64,000 bases of DNA from Bacillus thuringiensis (GCF_014932895.1 NZ_JACYOF010000012.1:62262-126261), one strand, 5' to 3'. Counted from the stretch's first letter, positions 34,811 through 43,517 are shown. Numbers and translations: made by a program. Notes: a model not told the origin generated them from the letters alone.

Positions 34811-34834
34811 AAAAGGATGCCTTTACAGGGCATC
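34811..34834 (-). terminator. Terminator of dagK overlapping its stop codon
   Basis: GGATGCC and GGCATCC pair around the loop that holds the dagK TAA, followed on the minus strand by TTTTTG. Confidence 0.75.
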
Positions 34835-35728
34835 CTCTTGATGTTCAGGAACGAATAGTTCGAGACAATGGTACATATTTTCAAATTCCATCGGTGCATC
34901 TCCACCATATTCACCGTCTAAGTTAATCATCAATTTATCTGGTGAATGGACTTTAATTCGATTCGCTTGTGTATATAATACTTTCGGATTATTAATATGT
35001 TCACCGCGTTGCGCTTGCGTTGCTGCTTTAATTAAATCCGCAATAGAACCTTTTTTCAGTACTAATAAATCAAATAGCCCGTCGTTAATAGATGCATATG
35101 GTGCTACCTTTTCAAATCCACCAACTGAACGAGTATTTGTAATTAAAAACATCGTAATTTCTTCTTGTAGTAATTTTCCATCATACTCAATTTCAACATA
35201 TGTTGGATGTAATGACGGTAACATTTCGATTCCTTTTAAATAATAAGCAAGTTGTCCTAATACTGTCTTTAACTTACTCGGTACTTCATACGTTAATTCC
35301 GTAATACGACCTCCACCAGCGATATTAATAAAATATGTATCGTTCGCTCTACCAAGGTCTAATGGTACGGTCTTACCTTCACAAATAATATCCGCTGCCT
35401 CTTCGATAGAACGAGGCACACCGATTGCACGTGCAAAGTCATTTGTCGTTCCAACTGGAATAATTCCAAATTTAGGACGGAATTCATGTCCAACTAAACC
35501 GTTTACTACTTCATTTAATGTACCGTCACCGCCAGCCGCAATAACGACATCAAATTTACGCTCTACAGCTTGCCTCGCTGCCACAGTTGCGTCTCCAGGA
35601 CCAGTTGTCGCATGACAAGATGCTTCATATCCAGCTTTTTCTAACTTTTGTAATACTTCTGGTAAGCTCTTCTTAAACAGCTCACGCCCAGAAGTAGGAT
35701 TATAAATAATTCTTGCTCGCTTCATCAT
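34823..35728 (-). CDS. dagK: Diacylglycerol kinase (DgkB/DagK family), 301 aa
   Basis: Soluble lipid kinase that returns diacylglycerol, made during lipoteichoic acid synthesis, to phosphatidic acid. The N-terminal nucleotide domain has ARIIYNPTSGRE and AAGGDGTLNEVVNG (GGDGT at 66-70), then GIIPVGTTNDFARA. The beta-sandwich C-terminal domain ends LMINLDGEYGGDAPMEF. In B. subtilis dgkB lies in the order gatCAB, yerO, swrC, dgkB, yefA. Here gatCAB and dagK are adjacent with no yerO or swrC, and the yefA counterpart rlmCD lies 12 kb away. Confidence 0.93.
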   Translation of the reverse strand: MMKRARIIYNPTSGRELFKKSLPEVLQKLEKAGYEASCHATTGPGDATVAARQAVERKFDVVIAAGGDGTLNEVVNGLVGHEFRPKFGIIPVGTTNDFARAIGVPRSIEEAADIICEGKTVPLDLGRANDTYFINIAGGGRITELTYEVPSKLKTVLGQLAYYLKGIEMLPSLHPTYVEIEYDGKLLQEEITMFLITNTRSVGGFEKVAPYASINDGLFDLLVLKKGSIADLIKAATQAQRGEHINNPKVLYTQANRIKVHSPDKLMINLDGEYGGDAPMEFENMYHCLELFVPEHQEDAL

Positions 35729-36038
35729 TTATTAGCACAGGACATTTCCTTATTCATTGAAAAAGAACATACCGAAATTCTATTCAGTATTCCTATGCCT
35801 ACCTCCTCTCATCTTCCTATCCTTCTTTTATCCCGCTCAAACAGGCAGTAAGAACCCGATTCGTGTAGTCCATCAAAAGCAATATTCTCTCGTAATGGCG
35901 TGTTGCTTTATTTGACCAAGAAATTTATGTCTATCCATTCTTCCATAAAAATTTACATATAACGAATAACAACTATCTATTATTTCATGAGATGAAAAAA
36001 ACCTCTATGTTTAGATTTATCATTATTCCCACCTTTTT

Positions 36039-36060
36039 GCAACTATCATACCATAGTTGC
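36039..36060. repeat. Small inverted repeat in the gatB-dagK spacer
   Basis: GCAACTAT and ATAGTTGC (8 bp each) flank CATACC. On the minus strand it lies just before AAAAAGGTGGG and a 12-codon ORF (MINLNIEVFFIS, from 36023). It could be an operator or a leader hairpin. The 35729-36000 part of this 477-base spacer shows no gene. Confidence 0.4.
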
Positions 36061-36087
36061 TATACAAACATTTTTCCACTTTTGACA

Positions 36088-36144
36088 GTTAATCAAACGT
36101 TTGTTCAAACGATTTTGCCTCATTTAAACAAACGTTTGATTAAC
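36088..36144. repeat. 18-bp inverted repeat built from CAAACGTTTG palindromes
   Basis: GTTAATCAAACGTTTGTT (36088-36105) and its exact complement (36127-36144) flank a 21-base centre that holds another CAAACG half-site. Each arm has the inner palindrome CAAACGTTTG. This resembles tandem TetR-family operators more than a terminator: there is no T run next to it. Confidence 0.6.
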
Positions 36145-36148
36145 CTAG

Positions 36149-36174
36149 AAAAACACCCATGTACGGGTGCTTTT
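36149..36174 (-). terminator. Terminator of gatCAB
   Basis: GCACCC and GGGTGC pair with flanking AAAA and TTTT around a short loop, about 30 bases beyond the gatB stop on the minus strand. Confidence 0.75.
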
Positions 36175-36205
36175 CTGTTTAATCTTTAATAGTTACTACT
36201 ATTTT

Positions 36206-37633
36206 TTATCGCTTATTAATCTCTTCAAGCAAGATTTTGTTAACAAGCGGTGGATTTGCTTGTCCTTTTGTCGCTTTCATAATTTGACCAACTAAGAAGC
36301 CAATTGCACGATCTTTGCCGTTTTTAAAGTCTTCAATAGATTGCTCATTATTATCAAGGATTTCTGTTACAACCTTACGAAGTGTGCCTTCGTCAGAAAT
36401 TTGAACAAGACCTTTCGCTTTAACGATTTCTTCTGGGTCTCCACCTTTTTCAATTAATTCGTTAAATACTTTCTTCGCGATTTTAGAAGAAATTGTACCT
36501 TTTTCAATTAATTGAACCATTTTAGATAAACCAGCAGGCGTTAATGCAACGTCTTTTAATTCTTTTTGTTGTTTGTTTAGGTACGCAAGCACTTCACCCA
36601 TTAACCAGTTTGATGTTAATTTCGCATCCGCACCGTCTGCAACAGTTGCTTCAAAGAAATCTGACATCTCTTTCGTTAATGTTAATACGTGTGCATCATA
36701 AGCTGGTAAGCCAAGTTCTGCAACGTAGCGAGCTTTACGTGCATCCGGAAGTTCTGGAATAGAAGCACGAACTTCTTCTTTCCACTCATCATCGATGTAA
36801 AGTTCAACTAAGTCTGGCTCTGGGAAGTAACGGTAATCATCAGATCCTTCTTTCACACGCATTAAGATTGTTTTCTTCGTTGCTTCATCATAACGACGTG
36901 TTTCTTGTTGGATGATACCACCAGATAATAATTCTTTTTCTTGGCGCACTTGCTCATGCTCAAGACCTTTTTGCACGTAAGTGAAAGAGTTTAAGTTTTT
37001 CAGTTCTGCTTTTGTACCGAACTTCTCTTGTCCAACTGGGCGAAGGGAAATATTCGCATCACAACGTAGAGAACCTTCTTCCATCTTACAATCAGATACG
37101 CCAGTGTATTGAATGATTGATTTTAACTTCTCTAAGTATGCGTATGCTTCTTCTGGCGTACGCATATCTGGCTCAGATACGATTTCGATTAAAGGCATAC
37201 CTTGACGGTTATAGTCTACTAATGACCCATCAGCTGTATGCGTTGATTTACCAGCATCTTCTTCTAAGTGAAGACGTGTAATACCGATACGTTTCTTTTT
37301 ACCGTCTACTTCGATTTCAATCCAACCATTTTCTCCAATCGGCTTATCAAATTGAGAGATTTGGTAAGCTTTCGGATTATCTGGATAGAAATAGTTTTTA
37401 CGGTCGAACTTCGTTTCCGTTGCGATTTCACAGTTTAATGCCATTGCAGCTTTCATTGCAAAGTTAACTGCTTCTTTATTTAAAGTAGGAAGTACCCCTG
37501 GGTATCCTAAGTCAATTACACTTGTTTGTGTATTTGGCTCTGCTCCGAATTCTGTTGGACTCGCAGAGAAAATTTTCGAATTTGTTTTTAACTCAACGTG
37601 AACCTCTAAACCAATAATTGTTTCTAAATTCAT
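36206..37633 (-). CDS. gatB: Aspartyl/glutamyl-tRNA amidotransferase subunit B, 475 aa
   Basis: Kinase-like subunit of GatCAB, which turns Glu-tRNA(Gln) into Gln-tRNA(Gln) and, where needed, Asp-tRNA(Asn) into Asn-tRNA(Asn). It starts [17 protein letters not shown] and contains [10 protein letters not shown], the signature [17 protein letters not shown] and [10 protein letters not shown], a helical linker and the C-terminal YqeY-like domain ending [16 protein letters not shown]. Last gene of gatC-gatA-gatB, 14 nt after gatA. Full-length and typical. Confidence 0.97.
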   Translation of the reverse strand: MNLETIIGLEVHVELKTNSKIFSASPTEFGAEPNTQTSVIDLGYPGVLPTLNKEAVNFAMKAAMALNCEIATETKFDRKNYFYPDNPKAYQISQFDKPIGENGWIEIEVDGKKKRIGITRLHLEEDAGKSTHTADGSLVDYNRQGMPLIEIVSEPDMRTPEEAYAYLEKLKSIIQYTGVSDCKMEEGSLRCDANISLRPVGQEKFGTKAELKNLNSFTYVQKGLEHEQVRQEKELLSGGIIQQETRRYDEATKKTILMRVKEGSDDYRYFPEPDLVELYIDDEWKEEVRASIPELPDARKARYVAELGLPAYDAHVLTLTKEMSDFFEATVADGADAKLTSNWLMGEVLAYLNKQQKELKDVALTPAGLSKMVQLIEKGTISSKIAKKVFNELIEKGGDPEEIVKAKGLVQISDEGTLRKVVTEILDNNEQSIEDFKNGKDRAIGFLVGQIMKATKGQANPPLVNKILLEEINKR

Positions 37634-37647
37634 CTATGCTCGCCTCC

Positions 37648-39105
37648 TTACAGACTTGCTTTTTTTGTATGATAGTCTGTTGCTTGCTCAAACGCATGTG
37701 CAACGCGGTAAATTGTCGCTTCATCGAAGTGTTTACCGATGATTTGTAAACCAAGTGGCATGTTGTTAGCACCGAATCCACATGGAACAGAAATCGCTGG
37801 AACACCCGCTAAGTTTACTGGAATTGTTAAAATGTCGTTTGCATACATTGTCATCGGATCATCAACTTTTTCACCCACTTTAAATGCTGGAGTTGGCGTT
37901 GTTGGTCCAATAATAACATCATAATTAGCAAATACATTTTCAAAGTCGTTTTTAATTAATGTACGTACTTGTTGTGCTTTTTTGTAATATGCATCATAGT
38001 AACCAGAGCTAAGGGCAAATGTACCAAGCATAATACGACGTTTTACTTCATCACCGAAACCTTCGCTACGTGTGTTTTTGTAAAGATCTAATAAATTATT
38101 TACATTATCAGAACGAACACCGTAACGTACGCCATCGAAGCGTGAAAGGTTAGCTGATGCTTCAGAAGAAGATAGTAAGTAATATGTTGCTAAAGCGTAT
38201 TTAGAGTGCGGAAGAGATACTTCCTCCCAAGTTGCACCCATACCTTCTAATACTTTTAAAGCAGCTAGTACTGACTCACGAGCTTCTTCGCCAACACCTT
38301 CACCTAAGTATTCTTTCGGTACAGCGATGCGTAAACCTTTAACGTCGCCTGTTAAACCAGCTAAGTAGTTTCCAACTTCAACATTTGCAGAAGTTGCATC
38401 CATACGGTCAATACCTGAAATAGCTTGTAATAAGTATGCATTGTCTTCTACTGTACGTGTAATCGGTCCGATTTGGTCAAGTGAAGATGCGAATGCTACT
38501 AATCCGTAACGAGATACGCGTCCGTAAGTTGGTTTTAAACCTACCACACCGCAATATGCAGCTGGTTGACGGATAGAACCACCCGTATCAGAACCTAGAG
38601 AGAATAATACTTCTCCTGCTGCTACAGCTGCCGCAGAACCACCACTAGATCCACCTGGAACATAGTCTAAGTTCCATGGGTTTTTCGTAGCATAGAAACC
38701 TGAGTTTTCATTTGAAGAACCCATTGCGAACTCGTCCATGTTTAATTTACCAATTGTAATTGTGTCAGCAGCTTTTAGCTTTTGCACAACTGTCGCATCA
38801 TAAATTGGATCGAAGTTTGCTAATATTTTGCTCGCACAAGTTGTACGAAGTCCGTTAGTTACAATGTTATCCTTTACACCAATAGGCATACCAAATAGTA
38901 AACCATTATCTTCAGCGCCAATCTTAGCATCTAATTCTTTCGCTTTCGCGCGTGCATTTTCTTCATCTAATGTAAGAAAAGCTTTTACGTTATCTTCAAC
39001 ATCCGCAATACGTTTGTAAGATTCTTCTACTAAATCCGTAACGGAAATTTCTTTGTTGTTTAACTTCTTATGTAACTCTGATACTGAATGATCAAATAAT
39101 GACAT
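37648..39105 (-). CDS. gatA: Aspartyl/glutamyl-tRNA amidotransferase subunit A, 485 aa
   Basis: Amidase-signature enzyme that releases ammonia from glutamine for the transamidation. The catalytic triad is Lys78 (GMPIGVKDN), cis-Ser153 ([15 protein letters not shown]) and nucleophile Ser177 ([16 protein letters not shown]). Length matches the family. AGGAGGGGAA precedes the ATG. It sits 15 nt after gatC and before gatB in one operon. Confidence 0.97.
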   Translation of the reverse strand: MSLFDHSVSELHKKLNNKEISVTDLVEESYKRIADVEDNVKAFLTLDEENARAKAKELDAKIGAEDNGLLFGMPIGVKDNIVTNGLRTTCASKILANFDPIYDATVVQKLKAADTITIGKLNMDEFAMGSSNENSGFYATKNPWNLDYVPGGSSGGSAAAVAAGEVLFSLGSDTGGSIRQPAAYCGVVGLKPTYGRVSRYGLVAFASSLDQIGPITRTVEDNAYLLQAISGIDRMDATSANVEVGNYLAGLTGDVKGLRIAVPKEYLGEGVGEEARESVLAALKVLEGMGATWEEVSLPHSKYALATYYLLSSSEASANLSRFDGVRYGVRSDNVNNLLDLYKNTRSEGFGDEVKRRIMLGTFALSSGYYDAYYKKAQQVRTLIKNDFENVFANYDVIIGPTTPTPAFKVGEKVDDPMTMYANDILTIPVNLAGVPAISVPCGFGANNMPLGLQIIGKHFDEATIYRVAHAFEQATDYHTKKASL

Positions 39106-39120
39106 CGAAATTCCCCTCCT

Positions 39121-39411
39121 CTATTCTAATACTGCTGGAACACGGATTTGATTATCTTTGTGATCCGGTGCATTTTTTAATACTTCTTCTACTGGTAAAC
39201 CTTTTTCTGGTACATCTTCACGCATAACATTTTTCATAGTTAATACATGAGTTGTTGGTTTTACGTTTGTTGTATCTAATTCATTTAACTGTTCTGCAAA
39301 AGTAACGATTGCATCTAGTTGTTTTTGAAATTTTTCTGCTTCTTGATCAGTAATTGCAAGACGTGCTAAATGTGCTACGTGCTTTACATTCTCAACGGAA
39401 ATTCTTGACAC
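39121..39411 (-). CDS. gatC: Aspartyl/glutamyl-tRNA amidotransferase subunit C, 96 aa
   Basis: Small helical linker subunit that wraps around GatA and GatB. Typical start [20 protein letters not shown], middle [18 protein letters not shown] and end [20 protein letters not shown]. Standard length. First gene of gatCAB, with GGAGGTGG just before the ATG. Confidence 0.96.
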   Translation of the reverse strand: MSRISVENVKHVAHLARLAITDQEAEKFQKQLDAIVTFAEQLNELDTTNVKPTTHVLTMKNVMREDVPEKGLPVEEVLKNAPDHKDNQIRVPAVLE

Positions 39412-39524
39412 GGCTAGGCCACCTCCATAATATATCGTTCAATCTACAATACTATTGATGATACCAAATTTTCAGTACTTCAAGCAAGTCAACACACGGC
39501 ACTTACTGCATTTTTACATAAAAA

Positions 39525-39548
39525 AAAGAAAGGCGAATACCTTTCTTT
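39525..39548 (-). terminator. Terminator of the YiaA-like gene
   Basis: AAAGAAAGG and CCTTTCTTT form a 9-bp stem, followed by a long T run on the minus strand, a few bases after the stop. Confidence 0.8.
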
Positions 39549-39553
39549 ACAAT

Positions 39554-39793
39554 TTACTCTTTATCTAACGGTTCATTTTTTGGAAATCTCTCGTTATCTT
39601 CTTCATTATCACGAATTGTTTTTTGTAATACAAAACAAGACATCGTTAAAAATAATGTTCCAAGTAAATAGTACCCTTTTACACTAAGCGTTTCATCTAA
39701 CGTATAAATCCCAATTAGCATCCCTGAAAGCGCACAAACAAATGAAGTCCATGCTAAAAACGTGAACGCTTGCGTATTTCGTCTTCTCATCAT
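39554..39793 (-). CDS. Small YiaA/YiaB-type two-helix membrane protein, about 79 aa
   Basis: Basic start (MMRRRNTQAF), two hydrophobic helices (FTFLAWTSFVCALSGMLIGI and GYYLLGTLFLTMSCFVL) joined by YTLDETLSVK, then an acidic tail (DNEEDNERFPKNEPLDKE). This matches the YiaAB two-helix domain. AGGGGGAG places the start at ATG 39793 or 39790; the open frame extends 9 codons further without a binding site. Function of the family is unknown. Confidence 0.75.
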   Translation of the reverse strand: MMRRRNTQAFTFLAWTSFVCALSGMLIGIYTLDETLSVKGYYLLGTLFLTMSCFVLQKTIRDNEEDNERFPKNEPLDKE

Positions 39794-39947
39794 TCTCCCC
39801 CTTGTTAGATGCACATCCATTATAGATAAATATATTTGCCATGATGGATTTTTATGTAAATTCTCTCTTTCTATTTATTAATCTAGCACAAAAAAATTCT
39901 ACTTTAAAGGTAATTTTCTGTCTAATCAGAAAAAATAATTAAAATCA

Positions 39948-39976
39948 TTGACATTTATTCCAATCCCACATAAAAT
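39948..39976 (+). promoter_or_regulatory. Sigma-A promoter of marR
   Basis: TTGACA (39948-39953), 17-base spacer, TAAAAT (39971-39976). The palindromic operator-like site begins 10 bases downstream. Confidence 0.65.
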
Positions 39977-39985
39977 AAAAACAAA

Positions 39986-40004
39986 TATTACGAACCTCGA
40001 AATA
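39986..40004. promoter_or_regulatory. Operator-like palindrome, site 1 (before marR)
   Basis: TATTACGAaccTCGAAATA is an 8-3-8 inverted repeat with one mismatch. Its complement recurs almost exactly at 40534-40552 before the ArsA-like gene. Position over the predicted transcription start suggests autorepression by the MarR protein. Confidence 0.65.
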
Positions 40005-40021
40005 TACGGGAGTGGAAATAA

Positions 40022-40504
40022 TTGTTGCAATATGAACATTTTTTAGATTTACTGCTAGATAACGCCAAGAAACTTTTCTATCCTGAAGAATGGGTAAGCC
40101 TGGATCTAACACTTTCTAAAACAGAAGTATTTTGTTTACTTTGGATGGAGCGAAATACAGATATTACAATGACAAAAATTGCTGACCTTCTTGATATACC
40201 GATGAGTACAACGACAGGCGTTGTAAATCGCCTTGTAAAAAAGGGGTATATTGAACGTTATCGAGATGAAAACGATCGACGTATTGTATTAATTCGTTTA
40301 ACAGAAAACGGCACCTTACTCGTCCAAGAAGTAAAACAAAATGCGGCCCATTACTTTAGCCTAGTGACAGAAGCCTTATCAGAAGAAGAAAAAGCATTCT
40401 TACTACAGATTTTCCAAAAGATCATGAATCACATCGCTACGTCACAGCAAAAAACAGAAGAAAAGGTTTCTACACCTAAAATGAAAAACATTCCGATTGA
40501 ATAA
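40022..40504 (+). CDS. MarR family transcriptional regulator, 160 aa
   Basis: Winged HTH regulator: SKTEVFCLLWMERNTDITMT leads into the recognition helix (IADLLDIPMSTTTGVVNRLVKKG), and the wing carries the DENDRRIVLIRLTENG signature of MarR proteins. Dimerisation helices lie at both ends. It begins at TTG 40022 (or TTG 40025), with GGGAGTGG upstream; no ATG is available. It probably binds the two matching palindromes, one before itself and one before the downstream ArsA-like ATPase gene, and so controls both. The inducer is unknown. Confidence 0.88.
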   Translation: MLQYEHFLDLLLDNAKKLFYPEEWVSLDLTLSKTEVFCLLWMERNTDITMTKIADLLDIPMSTTTGVVNRLVKKGYIERYRDENDRRIVLIRLTENGTLLVQEVKQNAAHYFSLVTEALSEEEKAFLLQIFQKIMNHIATSQQKTEEKVSTPKMKNIPIE

Positions 40505-40533
40505 AGCCCTAGCTGGGTTTTTATTCAATTAAG

Positions 40534-40552
40534 TATTTCGACACTCGTAATA
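40534..40552. promoter_or_regulatory. Operator-like palindrome, site 2 (before the ArsA-like gene)
   Basis: TATTTCGAcacTCGTAATA. Its reverse complement is TATTACGAgtgTCGAAATA, identical to site 1 in both 8-base arms. It lies between the marR stop and the ATPase ribosome binding site. A further TATTCGATATTCGAA palindrome lies just downstream (40551-40565). Confidence 0.65.
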
Positions 40553-40582
40553 TTCGATATTCGAAACAAAGGGGATATAGTG

Positions 40583-41761
40583 ATGAGAATTATTTTGTAT
40601 ACAGGTAAAGGCGGCGTAGGAAAAACTAGCATTTCAGCAGCAACAGCACTTCAAAGTGCAAAACAAGGGCTAAAAACATTAGTAATGAGCACAGACCCTG
40701 CTCATAGTTTAGGAGATTCACTTGGTATAAAACTATCTTCTGAACCATTAGAAATTCGCGAGAACTTATGGGCTCAAGAGATTAATACGATTTATGAAAT
40801 GGAAAAAGGCTGGGGAAAATTGCAAAAATATATTACACTCCTCTTCACTTCCAAAGCGGCTGATGATATTACAACAGAAGAATTAACGATGTTTCCTGGT
40901 ATGGAAGATTTAATTAGCTTGCTTCGCGTGCTCGATTACTATAAACAAAATGCATACGATGTTATCATCATTGATTGCGCTCCAACAGGAGAAACTTTAG
41001 CAATGCTTAGCTTCCCAGACATGCTCGGCTGGTGGATGGAAAAACTATTTCCTATTAAAAGGAAAGTTTTAAAAGTTGTTCGTCCTGTAGCGCAACCACT
41101 TCTTGGCGTCCCCCTCCCAACAGACGATATTATGGACGAATTAACGAATACGCTTGAACAACTTGGAGAAATGAGAGATATCTTATCAAACCGAGAAGTA
41201 ACAAGTATTCGCGTTGTTGTAAATCCTGAAAAAATGGTTATTAAAGAAGCTCAGCGTAGCTTTACTTATTTAAATTTATATGATTATAACGTAGATGCCA
41301 TTATGATTAACCGCGTCATCCCTAACACTGTCACCGATCCTTATTTTCAAGCATGGAAAGATACACAAAAGAAATATAAAACATTAATTCAAGATAGCTT
41401 TCAACCCCTTCCTATTTACGAGGCTCCGATGTTTGAACAAGAAGTTGTCGGGTTGTCTATGTTAGAGCGTGTAGGAGATGCTTTATTTAAATCTGACTCT
41501 TCTCCTACGGAAGTAAAATTTAATGGTCGCACGCAATATGTAAAAAAAGATGGCGATGAATATATTTTCGTTCTGTCCATTCCCTTCTCAAACAAAAGTG
41601 AACTTTCATTAAATCAAAAAGGTGATGAACTTATTATCCGTGCTGGTTCTGTGAAGCGAAATATCACTTTGCCAAAAACATTAACGCACCTTTCTATTCA
41701 AGGAGCTAAGTTTGAAGATGATGTACTAAACATTCGGTTTGGAGGTGTAGTACATGCATGA
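40583..41761 (+). CDS. ArsA/Get3-type ATPase with C-terminal HSP20-like domain, 392 aa
   Basis: Deviant-Walker P-loop ATPase: TGKGGVGKT (residues 7-15), STDPAHSLGDSLG switch I, and DCAPTGETLAML (from Asp131) as Walker B/switch II. The C-terminal part (about 310-392), EVKFNGRTQYVKKDGDEYIF then LSIPFSNKSELSLNQKGDEL, is the ArsA_HSP20-like domain. The metal-binding Cys triad of true arsenite pumps is not seen and no arsB or arsR is nearby, so arsenite export is unlikely. It starts at ATG 40583 after AAAGGGGAT. It overlaps the next small gene by 8 nt and appears controlled by the upstream MarR protein. Substrate or client is unknown. Confidence 0.85.
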   Translation: MRIILYTGKGGVGKTSISAATALQSAKQGLKTLVMSTDPAHSLGDSLGIKLSSEPLEIRENLWAQEINTIYEMEKGWGKLQKYITLLFTSKAADDITTEELTMFPGMEDLISLLRVLDYYKQNAYDVIIIDCAPTGETLAMLSFPDMLGWWMEKLFPIKRKVLKVVRPVAQPLLGVPLPTDDIMDELTNTLEQLGEMRDILSNREVTSIRVVVNPEKMVIKEAQRSFTYLNLYDYNVDAIMINRVIPNTVTDPYFQAWKDTQKKYKTLIQDSFQPLPIYEAPMFEQEVVGLSMLERVGDALFKSDSSPTEVKFNGRTQYVKKDGDEYIFVLSIPFSNKSELSLNQKGDELIIRAGSVKRNITLPKTLTHLSIQGAKFEDDVLNIRFGGVVHA

Positions 41762-41945
41762 TGAACTACTCCGGAGAATAATTCGTACAAAAATAAATGT
41801 CGGTATGCGAGTATTAGAAGAGCTACCGAGTCCGATTCAGCAATCAGCTAAACACATACTAAATATTTTGCAAGAAGAGCTCGCTGCTCATCCGACAGAA
41901 CAAACGCGTCCTGAAGATAATTTAAAAAGTATCATAATTGAATAA
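41754..41945 (+). CDS. Small conserved protein coupled to the ArsA-like ATPase, 63 aa
   Basis: The start overlaps the last 8 nt of the ATPase gene, with GGAGGTG upstream, so the two are translationally coupled. The product is one or two amphipathic helices (LLRRIIRTKINVGMRVLEEL, then IQQSAKHILNILQEELAAH) with a polar tail. No membrane segment or metal motif. It is a candidate partner or client-loading factor of the ATPase. No family recognised. Confidence 0.7.
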   Translation: MHDELLRRIIRTKINVGMRVLEELPSPIQQSAKHILNILQEELAAHPTEQTRPEDNLKSIIIE

Positions 41946-41954
41946 TCATATTCG

Positions 41955-41980
41955 TATAGAGAGCCTTTTTAGGCTTTCTA
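41955..41980 (+). terminator. Hairpin after the ATPase/63-aa unit
   Basis: TAGAGAGCC and GGCTTTCTA pair around a T-rich loop, shortly after the 63-aa gene stop. The tail is weak in Ts, so read-through into the next gene is possible. Confidence 0.55.
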
Positions 41981-42003
41981 TATCTTTATTGGAGTGATGT
42001 AAG

Positions 42004-42468
42004 TTGATGAAAAAACATTCCACTATTATGCCCTGGATTATTCCTTTATTATTTTTCATTCATAACCTTGAAGAAGCTTTCCAGATGCCACAATATCTTG
42101 CTAATCAATTTTCGATCCACTTTATAACTAATAAACAATTTTTTATTGCAATTTCCATATTAACAACACTGGTCTTACTCATAGTCATTCTATATCAATT
42201 AAGCATCATATCTTCTATTTACTGGATTATTTTTATACAGGGCTGTATCTTCTTTAACGCCGTTCAACATGTTATCTTGTATTTCATTTATCATTCTTAT
42301 AATCCAGGCGTAATATCAGCAGCTTCCATTGTCCTGTTTTCTATTCTCTTCTTTTCATCAGAAAAATGCTTAATCCATAAAAAAAATTTAGCAATTACAC
42401 TCATTTTCGGTTTACTTTCTTATCCAATTATAATTTGGATCACTTTACTATTCGCTAGCTGCTTTTAG
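42004..42468 (+). CDS. HXXEE domain membrane protein, 154 aa
   Basis: Integral membrane protein with four to five helices. HNLEEA near residue 20 is the HXXEE motif that names the family, and the FNAVQHVILYFIYHSYNPGVIS block is the second conserved region. The role of the family is unknown; the conserved His and Glu within membrane helices suggest metal binding or catalysis. Start is TTG 42004 or ATG 42007, with GGAGTG upstream. It follows the MarR/ATPase unit on the same strand and may belong to it. Confidence 0.78.
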   Translation: MMKKHSTIMPWIIPLLFFIHNLEEAFQMPQYLANQFSIHFITNKQFFIAISILTTLVLLIVILYQLSIISSIYWIIFIQGCIFFNAVQHVILYFIYHSYNPGVISAASIVLFSILFFSSEKCLIHKKNLAITLIFGLLSYPIIIWITLLFASCF

Positions 42469-42478
42469 TAATAAAAAA

Positions 42479-42500
42479 AGACCAGGAAAATTCCTGGTCC
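42479..42500. terminator. Terminator after the HXXEE gene
   Basis: GACCAGGAA and TTCCTGGTC pair around a 3-nt loop, preceded by a long A run. On the minus strand it gives a strong T tail, so it may also end metNIQ. Confidence 0.75.
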
Positions 42501-42505
42501 ATCAC

Positions 42506-42580
42506 TCTACTTAACAAACATTGGATTCTACGCTATACAAAATTGGAAGGTCCAGAATTAGGGTTTGTTTGTTAAGTAGA
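42506..42580. repeat. 75-base element with perfect 15-bp inverted ends
   Basis: TCTACTTAACAAACA (42506-42520) and its exact complement (42566-42580) flank 45 bases that contain a second pairing (ATTCT/AGAAT). It lies in the spacer between the convergent HXXEE and metQ genes. Could be a small miniature mobile element, or a long RNA hairpin at the 3' end of metNIQ mRNA. Confidence 0.55.
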
Positions 42581-42641
42581 TTATATGTTGAACGAACTAT
42601 CAGCGGAGGGGTTCGAAACTGTTAGTCGTTAAACCCAATGA

Positions 42642-43496
42642 TTATTTTACGATTTTTGCAAGCTCCTCAAGTGAAAGATTTACTGAAATTGAACCATCAT
42701 TTGTTTCTTTCTTGATTGCATCTGTTACTTCTTTTGAATGGTATAATTCAATTACTTTTTTCAATGTTGGATCATCTTTATCTTTCGTACGAGCTGCGAA
42801 AATATTAATATATGGTTTCGCACTTTCATTCTTTGGATCTTCTAAGAAAATCGGATCCTTCGCTGGATTTAATCCAGCTTGACCAGCAACACCATTATTA
42901 ATAACTGAAGCTGCTACATCTTTTAATACGCGAGGTGTTTGCTGCGCGATAACCGGTGTAATTTTTAATTTCTTCGGATTTTCAGCGATACCACCTGGAT
43001 CCCCAAATAGACCGAAATCTTTCTTAAGCTTTAATAATCCAGCTGCATCAAGAAGTTTTAATGCACGCGCTTGGTTCGTTGGATCATTTGGAATAGCAAT
43101 TTCTGAACCATCTGGAATTTCATTTGCCTTCTTATATTTTTCAGAGTATAAGCCCATTGGTGCAATTTGTGTTGTCCCAACAGCTGTAATATCTAACTTA
43201 TGCTCCTTCTTAAATTGCTCTAAGAAAGCAATATGCTGGAATGAGTTTAGTTCAATATCTCCATCAGCTAACGCTTTATTTGGCGTTGTGTAGTCAGAGA
43301 ACTCAACCAATTTAATTTTAATCCCTTCTTTTTCAGCTTTTTTCTTTAAAATCTCCCAAGCGTCTCCATCTGTTCCAGTTACACCGACGCGAACTACTTT
43401 CTCTTTCGCTCCTGCACCCGTGTCTCCACCTGAGCAGCCGCTTAATGCTGAAATCCCTACAATCGCTGATAATGCAAATGCTAAAATTTTCTTCAT
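42642..43496 (-). CDS. metQ: Methionine ABC transporter substrate-binding lipoprotein, 284 aa
   Basis: NlpA/MetQ-type binding protein: lipobox ALSGC (Cys21), then KVVRVGVTGTDGDAWEILKK, VEFSDYTTPNKALADGDIEL, NSFQHIAFLEQF and IPNDPTNQARALKLLDAAGL, which line the methionine site. It delivers methionine (L, and often D or sulfoxide forms) to MetNI. Last gene of metN-metI-metQ under the S-box upstream of metN. Confidence 0.93.
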   Translation of the reverse strand: MKKILAFALSAIVGISALSGCSGGDTGAGAKEKVVRVGVTGTDGDAWEILKKKAEKEGIKIKLVEFSDYTTPNKALADGDIELNSFQHIAFLEQFKKEHKLDITAVGTTQIAPMGLYSEKYKKANEIPDGSEIAIPNDPTNQARALKLLDAAGLLKLKKDFGLFGDPGGIAENPKKLKITPVIAQQTPRVLKDVAASVINNGVAGQAGLNPAKDPIFLEDPKNESAKPYINIFAARTKDKDDPTLKKVIELYHSKEVTDAIKKETNDGSISVNLSLEELAKIVK

Positions 43497-43517
43497 TTCC
43501 TTTTCCCCTCTTCCTTT

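Noticed and set aside
40580-41761. Arsenite efflux ATPase (ArsA) assignment
   Set aside because: No metal-binding Cys cluster is seen, there is no arsB/arsR/arsC nearby, and the C-terminal HSP20-like domain fits the Get3/ArsA-like group of unknown role better.
42590-42640. tRNA-like GGTTCGAA T-loop near metQ
   Set aside because: No acceptor, D or anticodon stems can be formed around it; chance match.
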